Shown: positions 8,616-17,575, counted from the first letter of the stretch. The stretch: 64,000 nt of DNA from CAVQUE01 sp046290435 (GCA_046290435.1 JBKAGO010000066.1:62001-126000); one strand, 5' to 3'. Numbers and translations: made by a program. The notes: generated from the sequence alone by a model not told the origin.

Positions 8616-9145
8616 CCGCCGCCGCCGCCACCACCACCGCCACCGGGCGGCACCGTGGGCGTGGCGGGCGGGAGGATGGTCGGTTCGGGGGAGGGCTCGG
8701 GCGTCGGCTCGGGCGTCGGCTCGGTCGGCGGCAGCACCGTGGGCTCAGGGCTCGGCTCGGGGGTGGGCTCTGGTGTCGGCTCGGGTGTCGGTTCCGGGGT
8801 CGGCTCGGGCGTGGGCTCGGGCGTCGGGGGAATCTCGGGCTCGTTGCACTTGAGGATCGAGACGATGTTCTCGCCCTCCGGTGCTTCGATCAGGGCGTTG
8901 GCGCCCGGGTCGTCGACCCGGAACTGGCCACCGCTCTCGAGGTTCGCGATGACGAAGTCGTAGGCGTTGGGCACGATGACGGACGGCCCCGTCGGGACGA
9001 TGAGGAGCTGACACGTGGCGCCGTCGGGCCCCGGCTCGGTCTGCGCGGCCGCCGGGGCGGCCAGTGCGACTCCGGCGAAGAGGGTGGCGGCGAGGGCGAG
9101 GCGCGAGCCCGCCCGGACTCGCGAGCGTGTGGTTGCGTGCATCAT
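8480..9145 (-). CDS. LPxTG cell-wall-anchored secreted protein with Pro-Glu-Pro-Thr stalk
   Basis: A 221-residue surface protein: signal peptide in residues 1-34 (cleavage near AAPAAAQ), a short unknown domain of about 65 residues with two cysteines (about 45 and 100), a PEPT/PEPS repeat stalk at about 105-160, a run of ten glycines, then LPETG at 179-183, a hydrophobic segment and a basic tail. That is a complete class-A sortase substrate; no sortase gene is in this window. Start ATG 9145 is preferred because the box TAGGGT lies 7 bases upstream; a GTG at 9154 overlaps the box. Its 3' end overlaps the convergent DUF218 gene by 136 bases. Confidence 0.85.
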   Translation of the reverse strand: MMHATTRSRVRAGSRLALAATLFAGVALAAPAAAQTEPGPDGATCQLLIVPTGPSVIVPNAYDFVIANLESGGQFRVDDPGANALIEAPEGENIVSILKCNEPEIPPTPEPTPEPTPEPTPEPTPEPTPEPSPEPTVLPPTEPTPEPTPEPSPEPTILPPATPTVPPGGGGGGGGGGQLPETGSESVPLVALGLGLVAAGTGIALTSRRMRSTQPAHARND

Positions 9146-9152
9146 GGGGCGC

Positions 9153-9158
9153 ACCCTA
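9153..9158 (-). promoter_or_regulatory. -10 box for leaderless LPxTG gene
   Basis: TAGGGT on the minus strand, 7 bases upstream of the first ATG of an ATGATG start. Confidence 0.5.
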
Positions 9159-9209
9159 TCGCCCGGATCCGGCGCGGGGGAGCCGGTTCGGACGAGTAGA
9201 GGGAGTCAC

Positions 9210-10385
9210 ATGGTCGAGTGGTCGAACTGGGCGGGAAATCAACGATGCAGACCCGAGGATCTCGTCTTCGTGCGCAGCGTGGAGGAGCTCGGCGCCGTCG
9301 TCGGTGCCGCGGCTGCCGCGGGACGACGGGTGCGGGCCGCGGGCGCCGGGCACAGCCACGCCCGCCTGGTACCCACCGACGACGTCATCGTCGATCTGTC
9401 CGGGCTCAGCGGCGTGATCGGCGTCGATGCGGGCGCCGGCACCGCTCGGGTGTGGGCCGGCACGCCGATCGCTGCGCTGGGGCGACCCCTCGGTGACGCC
9501 GGGGTCGCGCTCGCCAATCAGGGCGACATCGATCGCCAGAGCATCGGCGGGGCGGTCGCCACCGGCACCCATGGCACCGGCTCGACCCTGGCCTCGCTGA
9601 CCGCCGCTGTCCGGGCGATGGGCATCGTCGGCGCCGACGGCGAACTCTGCGAGCTCTCCGGGTCGGAGTCCGCCGAACGGTTCGCAGCTGCCCGTCTCGG
9701 GTTGGGTGCGTTCGGGGTCGTGGCCTGGCTCGAGCTCGCCGTACGACCCGCGTACCGGCTGGCCGAACAGGGCTGGACCGAGCCCTATGCCGAGTTGCGG
9801 GATCGCGTCGGCGACCTCGTGACGACGCACCGCCACGCCGAGTTCTTCTGGTACCCGCATCGGGACCGCTGCATCGCCAAGGTCATCGACGAGACCGACG
9901 AACCGGCGCAGTACCCGCTGGCCCCAGAGGGCGGGCGCGTCGGCTGGAGCCACGAGGTGCTCCCGAACCACCGCCCCGACCTGCACACCGAGATGGAGTT
10001 CGCCGTGCCACTGGAGGGCTCGCTCGACTGTCTCGACGAGATCCGGTCGCTGCTGCTCGAGCGGTTCGCCGACCTGCGCTGGCCGGTGGAGTACCGCACC
10101 CTCGCCGCTGACGACGTGTGGCTGTCGCAAGCGTATGGGCGCCCGAGCGCGACGATCTCGGTGCACCAGGGCATCGACCAGCCCGCCGACGAGCTGTTCG
10201 CCGACTGCGAGGCGGTGTTCCGAGCCCACGGCGGCAGGCCCCACTGGGGCAAGGTCCACAGCTTCGACGGCGTCGCGTTGGCCGCGGCGCATCCCCGCTG
10301 GCACGACTGGTGGCACCAGCGCGACCTGGCGGACCCCGCCGGAGTCTTCTGCAACGACCTGCTGGAGTCCTGGCGCCCGGGCTAG
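9210..10385 (+). CDS. FAD-linked oxidase of the aldonolactone/alditol oxidase family
   Basis: A 391-residue flavoprotein. It has a PCMH-type FAD-binding domain (about residues 10-175) with GAGHSHARL at about residue 45, where VAO-family enzymes bind FAD, and IGGAVATGTHGTGS, followed by the ALO substrate domain with the terminal HWGKVH motif. Relatives oxidise L-gulono-1,4-lactone, D-arabinono-lactone, xylitol or other polyols, producing hydrogen peroxide; the substrate here is unknown. ATG 9210 has a GAGGGAG site upstream. It is slightly shorter than typical 410-440-residue members. Its TAG overlaps the convergent alkD-like gene by four bases (CTAG). Confidence 0.85.
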   Translation: MVEWSNWAGNQRCRPEDLVFVRSVEELGAVVGAAAAAGRRVRAAGAGHSHARLVPTDDVIVDLSGLSGVIGVDAGAGTARVWAGTPIAALGRPLGDAGVALANQGDIDRQSIGGAVATGTHGTGSTLASLTAAVRAMGIVGADGELCELSGSESAERFAAARLGLGAFGVVAWLELAVRPAYRLAEQGWTEPYAELRDRVGDLVTTHRHAEFFWYPHRDRCIAKVIDETDEPAQYPLAPEGGRVGWSHEVLPNHRPDLHTEMEFAVPLEGSLDCLDEIRSLLLERFADLRWPVEYRTLAADDVWLSQAYGRPSATISVHQGIDQPADELFADCEAVFRAHGGRPHWGKVHSFDGVALAAAHPRWHDWWHQRDLADPAGVFCNDLLESWRPG

Positions 10386-11089
10386 CCCGGCGATCGTGTT
10401 CGGGTTGTGGCACGTTCCAGGCCCTTGCGGGCTTCGCGGGTCGCCACCTTGTTGGGGCTCCGGTGGTCGTCGAGGAAGCGCTGGACGGCGTCGGGGTCGA
10501 AGCGGGTGAGGTCCCGCAGTGCCCAGCCGATGGCCTTGGCGACGAAGAACTCCGGGTCCGACCAGTGACGGTCGCACAACCCGAGGACCCGGGCGATGTC
10601 GGTCCGCTTCCTCCAGCCGCGTTGGTGCTGGATGGCGGCCCGCACGAGCCACATATCGCCCGACTCGGACCAGCGGTCGACGGTGCTGGCGATGTCGTCG
10701 CGCAGGCCCAGCGGCCGCACCGCCGCGCTGCCGATGCCGTCGACGGTGTCCCACCAGGGTTTCGTCGTCAGCAGCGGCTCGACCCATAGGCCGAGGAAGG
10801 CTTCGTCGGCGCAGCCGACGAACCGGCCGATCAGGTCATGGGCGGCGTAGTGGTACTCGCGCTCGTCGAGCTCCACCAGTCGGAGCGCGGTGCGGCCGAG
10901 CCCGTCGGAGCTCGGCTCGGCCACGCCCGCGAGGGCCTCGCCCACCAGGCGTCGCCGTTCGTCGGTCGGAATGCCGAGGAATGGTGCGACGTGCTTCATG
11001 TAGCGCTCGGCTGCGACCGCTCGTCCGGGATCGCCCCGGTCGTGCAGCGCGGCGACGATCCGAGCGACCACGTCATCACTCCAGTCCAC
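10382..11089 (-). CDS. AlkD-like DNA alkylation repair HEAT-repeat protein
   Basis: A 235-residue all-helical protein matching the DNA alkylation repair (AlkC/AlkD) family: segments ERYMKHVAPFLGIPTDERR, the tryptophan-rich KPWWDTVDGIG, and FFVAKAIGWALRDL are characteristic. AlkD glycosylases excise bulky N3/N7-alkyl purines without base flipping. GTG 11089 is preferred over upstream starts because TACCGT stands exactly 7 bases before it. Convergent with the flavin oxidase gene. Confidence 0.86.
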   Translation of the reverse strand: MDWSDDVVARIVAALHDRGDPGRAVAAERYMKHVAPFLGIPTDERRRLVGEALAGVAEPSSDGLGRTALRLVELDEREYHYAAHDLIGRFVGCADEAFLGLWVEPLLTTKPWWDTVDGIGSAAVRPLGLRDDIASTVDRWSESGDMWLVRAAIQHQRGWRKRTDIARVLGLCDRHWSDPEFFVAKAIGWALRDLTRFDPDAVQRFLDDHRSPNKVATREARKGLERATTRTRSPG

Positions 11090-11096
11090 GCAACGA

Positions 11097-11102
11097 ACGG
11101 TA
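11097..11102 (-). promoter_or_regulatory. -10 box for leaderless alkD-like gene
   Basis: TACCGT on the minus strand, 7 bases upstream of the GTG at 11089. Confidence 0.5.
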
Positions 11103-11178
11103 GACGAACGCCCGCACTGCACTCGCCGTGCTGATCCCGATGCCTCGCACCGCTCGATCGATCTGACAGCATGCGAGG

Positions 11179-11691
11179 ATGCCGAAGCTGACCGACGACG
11201 AGCTCGATGCGTTCCTCGACGAGCGCGAGCACCTCGCCCGGATCGCCACCGTCGACGACGACGGGTTCCCCCGGGTACTGCCCCTGTGGTTCATCCGTGA
11301 CGGTTCGCGGCTGCTGTTCACACCCCGGGCGCCGGCGGTGATCTGGCGCAACATCCAGCGCGACCCGAAGGTCGGCATCTCGATCGACGAGAGCGAACAG
11401 CCGTACCGGAAGGTGACCGTGCAGGGCGTGGTCGACGTCGTCCACCCGCCAGGCGAGGACGATGCCTGGCGTGATCGCTACCGGGCGATCGCCAAGCGCT
11501 ACACCGCCGACTGGTTCGCCGACACCTATGTCGACGGCACCGACGACCAGCCGCGAGCGCTGTGCGCAGTGGAACTCGCGGCAGCGACCACGAGGCTGTC
11601 GACCTGGCGTATGCCGGTGGCGGGCGAGGACCGTCGCGGCGTCTGGGCCAAGCGCTACTACCTGCCGGGCACGAAGTGGAGCGACCGATGA
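11179..11691 (+). CDS. pyridoxamine 5'-phosphate oxidase-like flavin/F420-binding split-barrel protein
   Basis: A 170-residue split beta-barrel protein (PNPOx-like): ARIATVDDDGFPRVLPLWF at the N-terminus is the first strand pair, and NIQRDPKVGISID the dimer/cofactor region. In actinobacteria such proteins bind FMN or F420 and act as small reductases; the cofactor cannot be decided here. Its TGA overlaps the start of ilvA (ATGA), so the two form a translationally coupled pair even though no metabolic link is obvious. Confidence 0.82.
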   Translation: MPKLTDDELDAFLDEREHLARIATVDDDGFPRVLPLWFIRDGSRLLFTPRAPAVIWRNIQRDPKVGISIDESEQPYRKVTVQGVVDVVHPPGEDDAWRDRYRAIAKRYTADWFADTYVDGTDDQPRALCAVELAAATTRLSTWRMPVAGEDRRGVWAKRYYLPGTKWSDR

Positions 11692-13226
11692 CCGCAGCCG
11701 CAGCAGGCGACGACGCCACCGACTACCTCAAGCGCATCCTCACGTCTCGGGTGTACGACGTCGTCGACGAGACGCCCCTGGAGGCCGCGCCCCGTCTTTC
11801 CGAGCGGCTCGGTAACGAGTTGCTCCTCAAACGCGAGGACCTGCAGCCGGTCTTCTCGTTCAAGATCCGCGGCGCGTACAACAAGATGGCCAACCTGTCG
11901 GCCGAACAGCTCGCCCGTGGGGTGATCGCAGCGTCGGCGGGCAACCACGCCCAGGGCGTGGCGCTCGCTGCCAAGAAGCTGGGCTGCCGGGCGGTGATCG
12001 TCATGCCCACCACCACTCCGCTGTTGAAGGTCGACGCCGTGCGGGCGTCGGGCGCCGAGGTGGTGCTCGCCGGCGAGTCCTACAGCGACAGCCACCGCCG
12101 GGCGGTCGAGCTGATGGGGGAGCGGGGGCTGACGTTCGTGCATCCCTTCGACGATCCCGACGTGATCGCCGGACAGGGCACCATCGCGATGGAGATCCTG
12201 CGCCAGCACACCGCGCCCATCCACGCCGTGTTCGTGGCCGTGGGCGGCGGCGGGCTCATCTCGGGTATCGCGACGTACCTCAAGGCGCTGCATCCCGAGA
12301 CCCTCGTGATCGGCGTGCAGACCGACGACTCCGACGCCATGGCCCGATCGATCGAGGCCGGCGAGCGCATCGAGCTCGACAGCGTCGGGCTGTTCTCCGA
12401 CGGCACTGCGGTGAAGCTGGTAGGCGAGGAGACGTTCCGCCTGACGCGCCGCTACGTCGACGACATCATCCGTGTCGACACCGACCAGGTGTGTGCGGCG
12501 ATCAAGGACGTCTTCACCGACACCCGCGCGATCCTCGAACCCGCGGGGGCGCTCGCCATCGCCGGGGCCAAGGCCTACGTGGAGCGCACCGGCGTGACGG
12601 GCCGGACCCTCGTCGCGGTCGCGTGCGGCGCCAACATGAACTTCGACCGGCTGGGCTTCGTGTCCGAACGCGCCGAGATCGGCGAGCGACGCGAAGCCAT
12701 CTTCGCGGTGACGATCCCCGAGCGGCGCGGCAGCTTCCGGCGCTTCATCGAGCTGATCGGCCCCGACCGCTCCATCACCGAGTTCAACTACCGCATCGCC
12801 GACGCCGACGCGGCCCATGTGTTCGTGGGCGTGCAGGTGGCCAGCGCAGCGGAGGCGGACGCGCTGGCCGATGCGTTCCGCGCCGCCGAGCTCGACACGC
12901 TCGACCTCACCGACGACGAGCTCGCCAAGCTCCACGTCCGTCACCTCGTCGGCGGCCGCTCGCCGCTCGCGCACGACGAGCGCCTGTACCGTTTCGAGTT
13001 CCCCGAGCGGCCCGGCGCCCTGATCGGCTTCCTCACCGCCATGGCACCGGACTGGAACATCTCGCTGTTCCACTACCGCAACCACGGCTCCGACGTCGGG
13101 CGGGTGCTGGTGGGCATGCAGGTTCCGGCGGCCGACCACGACGAGTTCGGGGAGTTCCTCGCCCGCCTCGGCTACCGCCACTGGGACGAGAGCGCGAACC
13201 CCGCCTACCGGCTGTTCCTGGCCTGA
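11688..13226 (+). CDS. ilvA: threonine dehydratase (biosynthetic, two ACT-like domains)
   Basis: PLP enzyme converting threonine to 2-oxobutyrate and ammonia, first step of the classical isoleucine pathway. The 512-residue length matches biosynthetic IlvA. The PLP lysine is at about residue 59 in FSFKIRGAYNKM, the phosphate-binding glycine loop is VGGGGLISG, and two C-terminal ACT-like regulatory repeats follow from about residue 325 (EAIFAVTIPERRGSFRRF and LYRFEFPERPGALIGF), which in the family bind isoleucine or valine. The ATG overlaps the upstream gene stop; the 3' end overlaps the convergent tetR by 22 bases. Confidence 0.95.
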   Translation: MTAAAAGDDATDYLKRILTSRVYDVVDETPLEAAPRLSERLGNELLLKREDLQPVFSFKIRGAYNKMANLSAEQLARGVIAASAGNHAQGVALAAKKLGCRAVIVMPTTTPLLKVDAVRASGAEVVLAGESYSDSHRRAVELMGERGLTFVHPFDDPDVIAGQGTIAMEILRQHTAPIHAVFVAVGGGGLISGIATYLKALHPETLVIGVQTDDSDAMARSIEAGERIELDSVGLFSDGTAVKLVGEETFRLTRRYVDDIIRVDTDQVCAAIKDVFTDTRAILEPAGALAIAGAKAYVERTGVTGRTLVAVACGANMNFDRLGFVSERAEIGERREAIFAVTIPERRGSFRRFIELIGPDRSITEFNYRIADADAAHVFVGVQVASAAEADALADAFRAAELDTLDLTDDELAKLHVRHLVGGRSPLAHDERLYRFEFPERPGALIGFLTAMAPDWNISLFHYRNHGSDVGRVLVGMQVPAADHDEFGEFLARLGYRHWDESANPAYRLFLA

Positions 13227-13891
13227 TCGGTGGGCTGCGGGTAGGGCCGCAGCGAGAAGGTCGTGGCGTGTTCGACGAGTTCGTCGAGGGTGCACCAGCG
13301 GTCGCGCACCCACATGTTGGCCACGGTCCGCAGCGAGCCGACGGTTGCGTAGGCCCAGGTGCGGACCGCCTCGGGTGGGTGCGCGGCGCCGTCGGCGGAT
13401 TCGGCGAAGCCGTCGATGAACGGCTGGGCTGCCCGTTCGATGAGGAGCGCCGTGTGGCTCCCGTCGGCAGATCCCCATCCCTGCTCGACGAACAGGAACA
13501 GCGCCTGCTCCTCGGCCAGATACTCGAAGACCGAACGCACGGCGGCCATGAAGCGGCGCTCCGGGTCGGTCTCGCAGGCGCTCGCCTCGAAGCCCGCGGC
13601 CTCGACCTGCAGCGAGAGGTACTCGGCGAGGGCGAGGCCGATCGCCGCCTTGTCGCCGACGGTCCGATAGATGATCGGCTTCGTGACGCCGGCCTCGGCG
13701 GCGATCTCGTCCATCGTCACGTCTGGTCCGACCCGACGTACCGCGCGCACCGCAGCGGCGATGATCTGGTCGCGGTCGGCGGCGGGCCGGCTGCCTCGGG
13801 GACGCCCCCGGCCGCGGCCCAGCGCTCGCTGCGACGGCACCGCGCCGGCGGCCACCACGCTCTCCGGGTCAGCGCTGCGGGGTGCGGCCAT
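13205..13891 (-). CDS. TetR-family transcriptional regulator
   Basis: A 228-residue repressor with an N-terminal disordered basic stretch, a TetR helix-turn-helix at about residues 40-85 (DQIIAAAVRAVRRVG ... MDEIAAEAGVTKPIIYRTVGDK) and an all-helical ligand domain. It is divergent from the branched-chain-type ABC binding protein gene. A 15-base palindrome (13925-13939) in the shared intergenic region lies in the expected -35 zone of both promoters, so autorepression and control of the transporter are likely. The ligand is unknown; by analogy it might be an acyl-CoA or the transported solute. ATG 13891 has a TATCCT box 6 bases upstream. Confidence 0.9.
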   Translation of the reverse strand: MAAPRSADPESVVAAGAVPSQRALGRGRGRPRGSRPAADRDQIIAAAVRAVRRVGPDVTMDEIAAEAGVTKPIIYRTVGDKAAIGLALAEYLSLQVEAAGFEASACETDPERRFMAAVRSVFEYLAEEQALFLFVEQGWGSADGSHTALLIERAAQPFIDGFAESADGAAHPPEAVRTWAYATVGSLRTVANMWVRDRWCTLDELVEHATTFSLRPYPQPTDQARNSR

Positions 13892-13897
13892 GCCGGG

Positions 13898-13903
13898 AGG
13901 ATA
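13898..13903 (-). promoter_or_regulatory. -10 box for leaderless tetR
   Basis: TATCCT on the minus strand, 6 bases upstream of the tetR ATG. Confidence 0.5.
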
Positions 13904-13924
13904 CCGGCGCAGGTGGATGGCCCC

Positions 13925-13939
13925 TTTACTGTCGGTAAA
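13925..13939. promoter_or_regulatory. probable TetR operator
   Basis: TTTACTGTCGGTAAA: perfect five-base arms TTTAC/GTAAA around TGTCG. It sits 22 bases from the tetR -10 box and contains the presumed -35 hexamer of the opposing promoter, the usual arrangement for a repressor that controls itself and its neighbour. Confidence 0.7.
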
Positions 13940-13953
13940 TAACGGGCTAGCTT
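13925..13953 (+). promoter_or_regulatory. promoter of the ABC transporter operon
   Basis: TTTACT (13925-13930), a 17-base spacer and TAGCTT (13948-13953). The -35 hexamer is inside the TetR palindrome, so binding would block transcription. Confidence 0.5.
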
Positions 13954-14016
13954 TCGCCGAAACGGCTGTCCATGCCGGCCTCTCGGCCGGCGTTCGGCCG
14001 AGACTGGGGGGTCTCG

Positions 14017-15435
14017 ATGGTCAAGGTCCGGTTCCACCGACGCTGGCATCTGCTCGCAGCGATGTTGGCGGTCTTCGCCCTCATCGCCGCCGCATGTGGC
14101 GATGACGATTCCGCAGACACCGCTGCCGATACCGAGGAGAGTTCCTCCGAAGAGGCGGCCACGTCCGACGACGAGGCCGAGGACGATGAACCGGCCGCCG
14201 AGACCGACGAGGAGCCCGCAGCCGAGGGTGACGAAGAGCCGGCGGCCGAGGAGGAACCACCCGCCGAGGGCGACGCCACGGTCCGTGACATCGGCGCGCT
14301 CGGCCCGCCGACGGGTGAACCGATCGTGATCGGCTTCGTCAACACCGAGGGGCCGGCCGGGTTGAACTTCCCGGAGCTCGAGGACGCCGCGGCGGCGTCG
14401 GTCGACTACCTCAACGAGCACGGCGGCATGGGGAATCGCCCCATCCAGTTCGAGGTGTGCATCGCAGAGGGCTCACCGGAGTCCTCCCAGGCATGTGCCC
14501 AGGAACTCGCCGGCAAGAACGTCGAGATGGTTCTGCTCGGTCTCGACCTGTTCCCGGACTATGCCACCTACGACGCAGCGGGCATACCTGTCGCGGGCAT
14601 CATCCCGCTGTTCCCCGCGGACTACGCATCCGACGCCATCTACCTCGGTGGCGGCAACGCCACACTCGCGGCGGGGAATGCCTACGTCGCCAAGGAGTTC
14701 TTCGGTGCCACGAAGGTGGCGATCATCAGCGCCGACAATGCCGGGGCCAACAGCTCCGAGGCCTCCGTCATCGCAGCGCTCGAGAAGGCCGGTATCGAAT
14801 ACCGGTCGATCAAGGGTGCCGAGAGCGAGACCGACGCCGGAGCGCAGGGCCTCGTCCGCGAGGCGCTCAGCGACGATCCGGACCTGTTGATCAGCCTCTA
14901 CGGCGACGCCGGCTGCATCGGCATGATCCGTGGCCGGGCCGCGCTCGGTAGCGACGTTCCCGTGCTGGCGGCCAACACCTGCACGAACAGCGAGGTCCTC
15001 GAGGCAGTGGGCGATGATGCCTTCGGCTGGATCTTCCTGCCGGGCGGCGAGCCCCCCGGGACCGCCGAGGCGCTCGCACTCAAGACCGCCATCGCGCCCG
15101 TCGCCGGCGTCGAGAATCCCGAAGACGTGGTCCCGAGTGACCTGGGCCTCGGAAGCCTCTCGCCCATCGTCGTGTTCACCGTCGCCGCCGCAGCCAACGA
15201 CCTGGCCGCCACCGGCGGCGAGGTCACCGGGGCCGCGGTGGCCGAGCACATGAAGACGAACCCCGACGGCAGGCTCTCCGTCTTCCCCGACGGGGCGACC
15301 CTGACCTGCGGCCAGGCCGAGGCCTACCCGAGCGTCTGCGACCTCAGCCTGTTCGCCGGCGAGTACGTCGGCGACGGCAGGATCGAACTCGTCGAAGGCC
15401 TCGAGAGCTTCGACGTCACCGAGTACCTCCCCTGA
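14017..15435 (+). CDS. branched-chain-type ABC transporter substrate-binding lipoprotein
   Basis: A 472-residue type I periplasmic-binding (LivJ-like) lipoprotein. The signal peptide ends in the lipobox-like ALIAAAC with acylated Cys at about residue 27. A striking 60-residue acidic linker of Glu, Ala, Asp and Ser follows, then the binding domain beginning PIVIGFVNTEGPAG. Ligands of such Acidimicrobiia proteins can be amino acids, amides or other small organics; nothing here fixes it. The ATG at 14017 is preferred over 13972 because it directly opens the signal peptide (VKVRFHRRWHLLAAMLAVFA) and has GGGGGT upstream. It heads an operon with the permease 37 bases downstream. Confidence 0.9.
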   Translation: MVKVRFHRRWHLLAAMLAVFALIAAACGDDDSADTAADTEESSSEEAATSDDEAEDDEPAAETDEEPAAEGDEEPAAEEEPPAEGDATVRDIGALGPPTGEPIVIGFVNTEGPAGLNFPELEDAAAASVDYLNEHGGMGNRPIQFEVCIAEGSPESSQACAQELAGKNVEMVLLGLDLFPDYATYDAAGIPVAGIIPLFPADYASDAIYLGGGNATLAAGNAYVAKEFFGATKVAIISADNAGANSSEASVIAALEKAGIEYRSIKGAESETDAGAQGLVREALSDDPDLLISLYGDAGCIGMIRGRAALGSDVPVLAANTCTNSEVLEAVGDDAFGWIFLPGGEPPGTAEALALKTAIAPVAGVENPEDVVPSDLGLGSLSPIVVFTVAAAANDLAATGGEVTGAAVAEHMKTNPDGRLSVFPDGATLTCGQAEAYPSVCDLSLFAGEYVGDGRIELVEGLESFDVTEYLP

Positions 15436-15472
15436 TGTCGGGCTGCGACAGGTCATCGACCGGGCGGCCCAC

Positions 15473-17527
15473 ATGACCGACTATCTCGGTTACCTGGTGC
15501 TGGGGACCGGAGCCGGCGCGATCATCGCCGCAATGGCTCTCGGGCTCCTGCTGTGCCAGCAGGGTGCGTCGATCGTCAATTTCTCGATCGGCGCGTCGAT
15601 GACCTGGGTCGCGCACGTGTACGCCGACCTCCGGCGTGGCTCGTACGTGTTCCCCTTCCCGGGGCTGCCGGACCGCTACGACTTCGGTGACGACGTCGGT
15701 CTGTTCTGGGCGCTGGTCCTGGCGCTCGCCACCGCAGCGCTCATGGGTCTGTTGCTGTACCGGCTCGTCTTCCGTCCGCTGTACCACGCGCCGTCGTTGT
15801 CGACCATCGTGGCCAACATCGGCATCATCATCGTCATCACGACGCTGGTGCAGCGACGTTTCGAGGGCGGATCCGGCCTGCGGGTCGATCCCATCTTCCC
15901 CAACGATCCCGTCACCATCATCGGCGACATCACGATGCCCCAGGACGGGCTGTGGGTCGCCGGCACCGTCGGGATCATCGGGCTCGTGGCCTGGCTGGTC
16001 ATGCGCTTCACCCGCATCGGTCTGGTCACCCGGGCCGCCGCGTCGAACGAGAAGGGCGTCATCCTGCTCGGCTTCTCGCCGATCCGCCTGGCCCAGGGCA
16101 GCTACATCATGGCGACGGTCGTGACCGGGCTCGTGGCCATCCTCGCCTCGCCGATGCTGCAGCTGGAGGCGACGACGTTCACCTTCATCTTCCTCATCCC
16201 GGCGCTCGGTGCGGCGCTGGTGGGACGGTTCAAGGCCATCGGCGTGACCATCGTCGTCGGCATGGCCATCGGCATGGTGCAGTCGTCGTTCACGAAGTTC
16301 CAGGTCGACTTCGAGTGGTGGCCCCGCTACGGCGCCCGTGAGGGCCTGCCGTTCCTGGTGATCATCGCCGCGATGTGGTTCATGGGCGAGGCGTTGCCCA
16401 ACCGTGCGGCGGTCGACACCTGGCGGCTCCCGAAGGTGCCCCAGTCCCGGCTGACCGTCGTCAACGTCGGCGTGCCCATCGTGTTGGCCGTTACCGGGCT
16501 GCTGTTCTTCGGTCCGCTGTGGCGGGCCGCCATCATGACCACGACGATCGCCGTGGTGTTCGCTCTGTCGTTCGTGGTGGTCACCGGCCTCGGCGGCCAG
16601 ACCACCCTGGCGCAGATGGCCATCGCCGGGATCGCAGGGTTCACGCTGTCACGCCTGGCGACCGACGTCGGTATCCCGTTTCCGATCGCGCCGCTGTTGG
16701 CCTGCCTCATCGCCACCGCAGCCGGGGTCCTGGTGGGGTTCCCGGCATTGCGCGTACGCGGCACCAATCTGGCCATCGTCACGTTGGGCGGATCGGTGGC
16801 CATCACCGAGTTCCTGTTCAAGAACCCGAACTTCGTCGGCGACCTCGCCAGCGGCGGTGCCACCGTTCCCAATCCGAAGATCGGGGGATGGGACTTCGGG
16901 CTCGTGCTCGGGACGGAATCGTCCCGGCCGATCTTCGGCATCTTCCTGGTGGTCGTCGCGACGGTGCTCGCTCTGGCCGTGTCGAACATGCGTCGCAGCG
17001 GCACCGGTCGCCGGTTGCTCGCAGCCCGGGGCAACGAGCGGGCCGCGGCGGCGGCCGGGATCAACGTGCCGGGCATCAAGCTGCAGGGTTACGCGATCTC
17101 GTCGTTCATCGCCGGTGTGGGCGGCTGCCTCATCGCCTACCGCTTCGGGCGGGTGTCCGACGCGTCGTTCGGGACGCTCGCATCGCTGACCGCGTTGGCG
17201 ATCGCCTACCTCGGCGGCATCACCAGTGTCAGCGGCGCAGTGACCGCAGGCATCGTCGCGGCGTCGGGCGTCGCCTTCTTCGGCATGGGCGAGCTGATCG
17301 GCGGGCTCGGCACGTGGGAGGCGTTGATCGGCGGCGTCCTGCTCATCCTCACTGCGATCCTCAATCCCGAGGGCATCGCCGGAGGCTTCCATGACGCCGC
17401 AAAGGCCAAACGGGAGGCCAAGGCGAATGCCTCCGAGGCCGACGGCGACGACGGAGCGGGCTCGGTCGGGGCGACCGCGACGGCTGCGGCGACGGTCGAC
17501 CTGCTCGAGCCGGTCACCAAGCGGTAG
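15473..17527 (+). CDS. fused LivH-LivM branched-chain-type ABC permease
   Basis: A 684-residue membrane protein that combines both permease subunits of a branched-chain amino acid type importer: residues 1-300 are LivH-like (opening LLLCQQGASIVNFSIGASM), and residues 340-640 are LivM-like (GLGGQTTLAQMAIAGIAGF, then FPALRVRGTNLAIVTLG and the EAA-type loop RRLLAARGNERAAAAAGI). The C-terminal 45 residues are a charged cytoplasmic tail. Fusion of the two is known in actinobacteria and replaces a heterodimer. The expected ATPase genes livG and livF are absent on either side, so the transporter must borrow ATPases encoded elsewhere. Confidence 0.92.
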   Translation: MTDYLGYLVLGTGAGAIIAAMALGLLLCQQGASIVNFSIGASMTWVAHVYADLRRGSYVFPFPGLPDRYDFGDDVGLFWALVLALATAALMGLLLYRLVFRPLYHAPSLSTIVANIGIIIVITTLVQRRFEGGSGLRVDPIFPNDPVTIIGDITMPQDGLWVAGTVGIIGLVAWLVMRFTRIGLVTRAAASNEKGVILLGFSPIRLAQGSYIMATVVTGLVAILASPMLQLEATTFTFIFLIPALGAALVGRFKAIGVTIVVGMAIGMVQSSFTKFQVDFEWWPRYGAREGLPFLVIIAAMWFMGEALPNRAAVDTWRLPKVPQSRLTVVNVGVPIVLAVTGLLFFGPLWRAAIMTTTIAVVFALSFVVVTGLGGQTTLAQMAIAGIAGFTLSRLATDVGIPFPIAPLLACLIATAAGVLVGFPALRVRGTNLAIVTLGGSVAITEFLFKNPNFVGDLASGGATVPNPKIGGWDFGLVLGTESSRPIFGIFLVVVATVLALAVSNMRRSGTGRRLLAARGNERAAAAAGINVPGIKLQGYAISSFIAGVGGCLIAYRFGRVSDASFGTLASLTALAIAYLGGITSVSGAVTAGIVAASGVAFFGMGELIGGLGTWEALIGGVLLILTAILNPEGIAGGFHDAAKAKREAKANASEADGDDGAGSVGATATAAATVDLLEPVTKR

Positions 17528-17550
17528 CTCTCGGCACAACCCGCTGCGAA

Positions 17551-17575
17551 CGCCTCGCTCCTTTCGGGCGAGGCG
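17551..17575 (+). terminator. hairpin after the LivHM operon
   Basis: Eight-base perfect stem CGCCTCGC/GCGAGGCG around a 9-base loop, 23 bases after the permease stop. There is no following T run, so it is either a weak terminator or an mRNA-end stabiliser. Confidence 0.45.
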
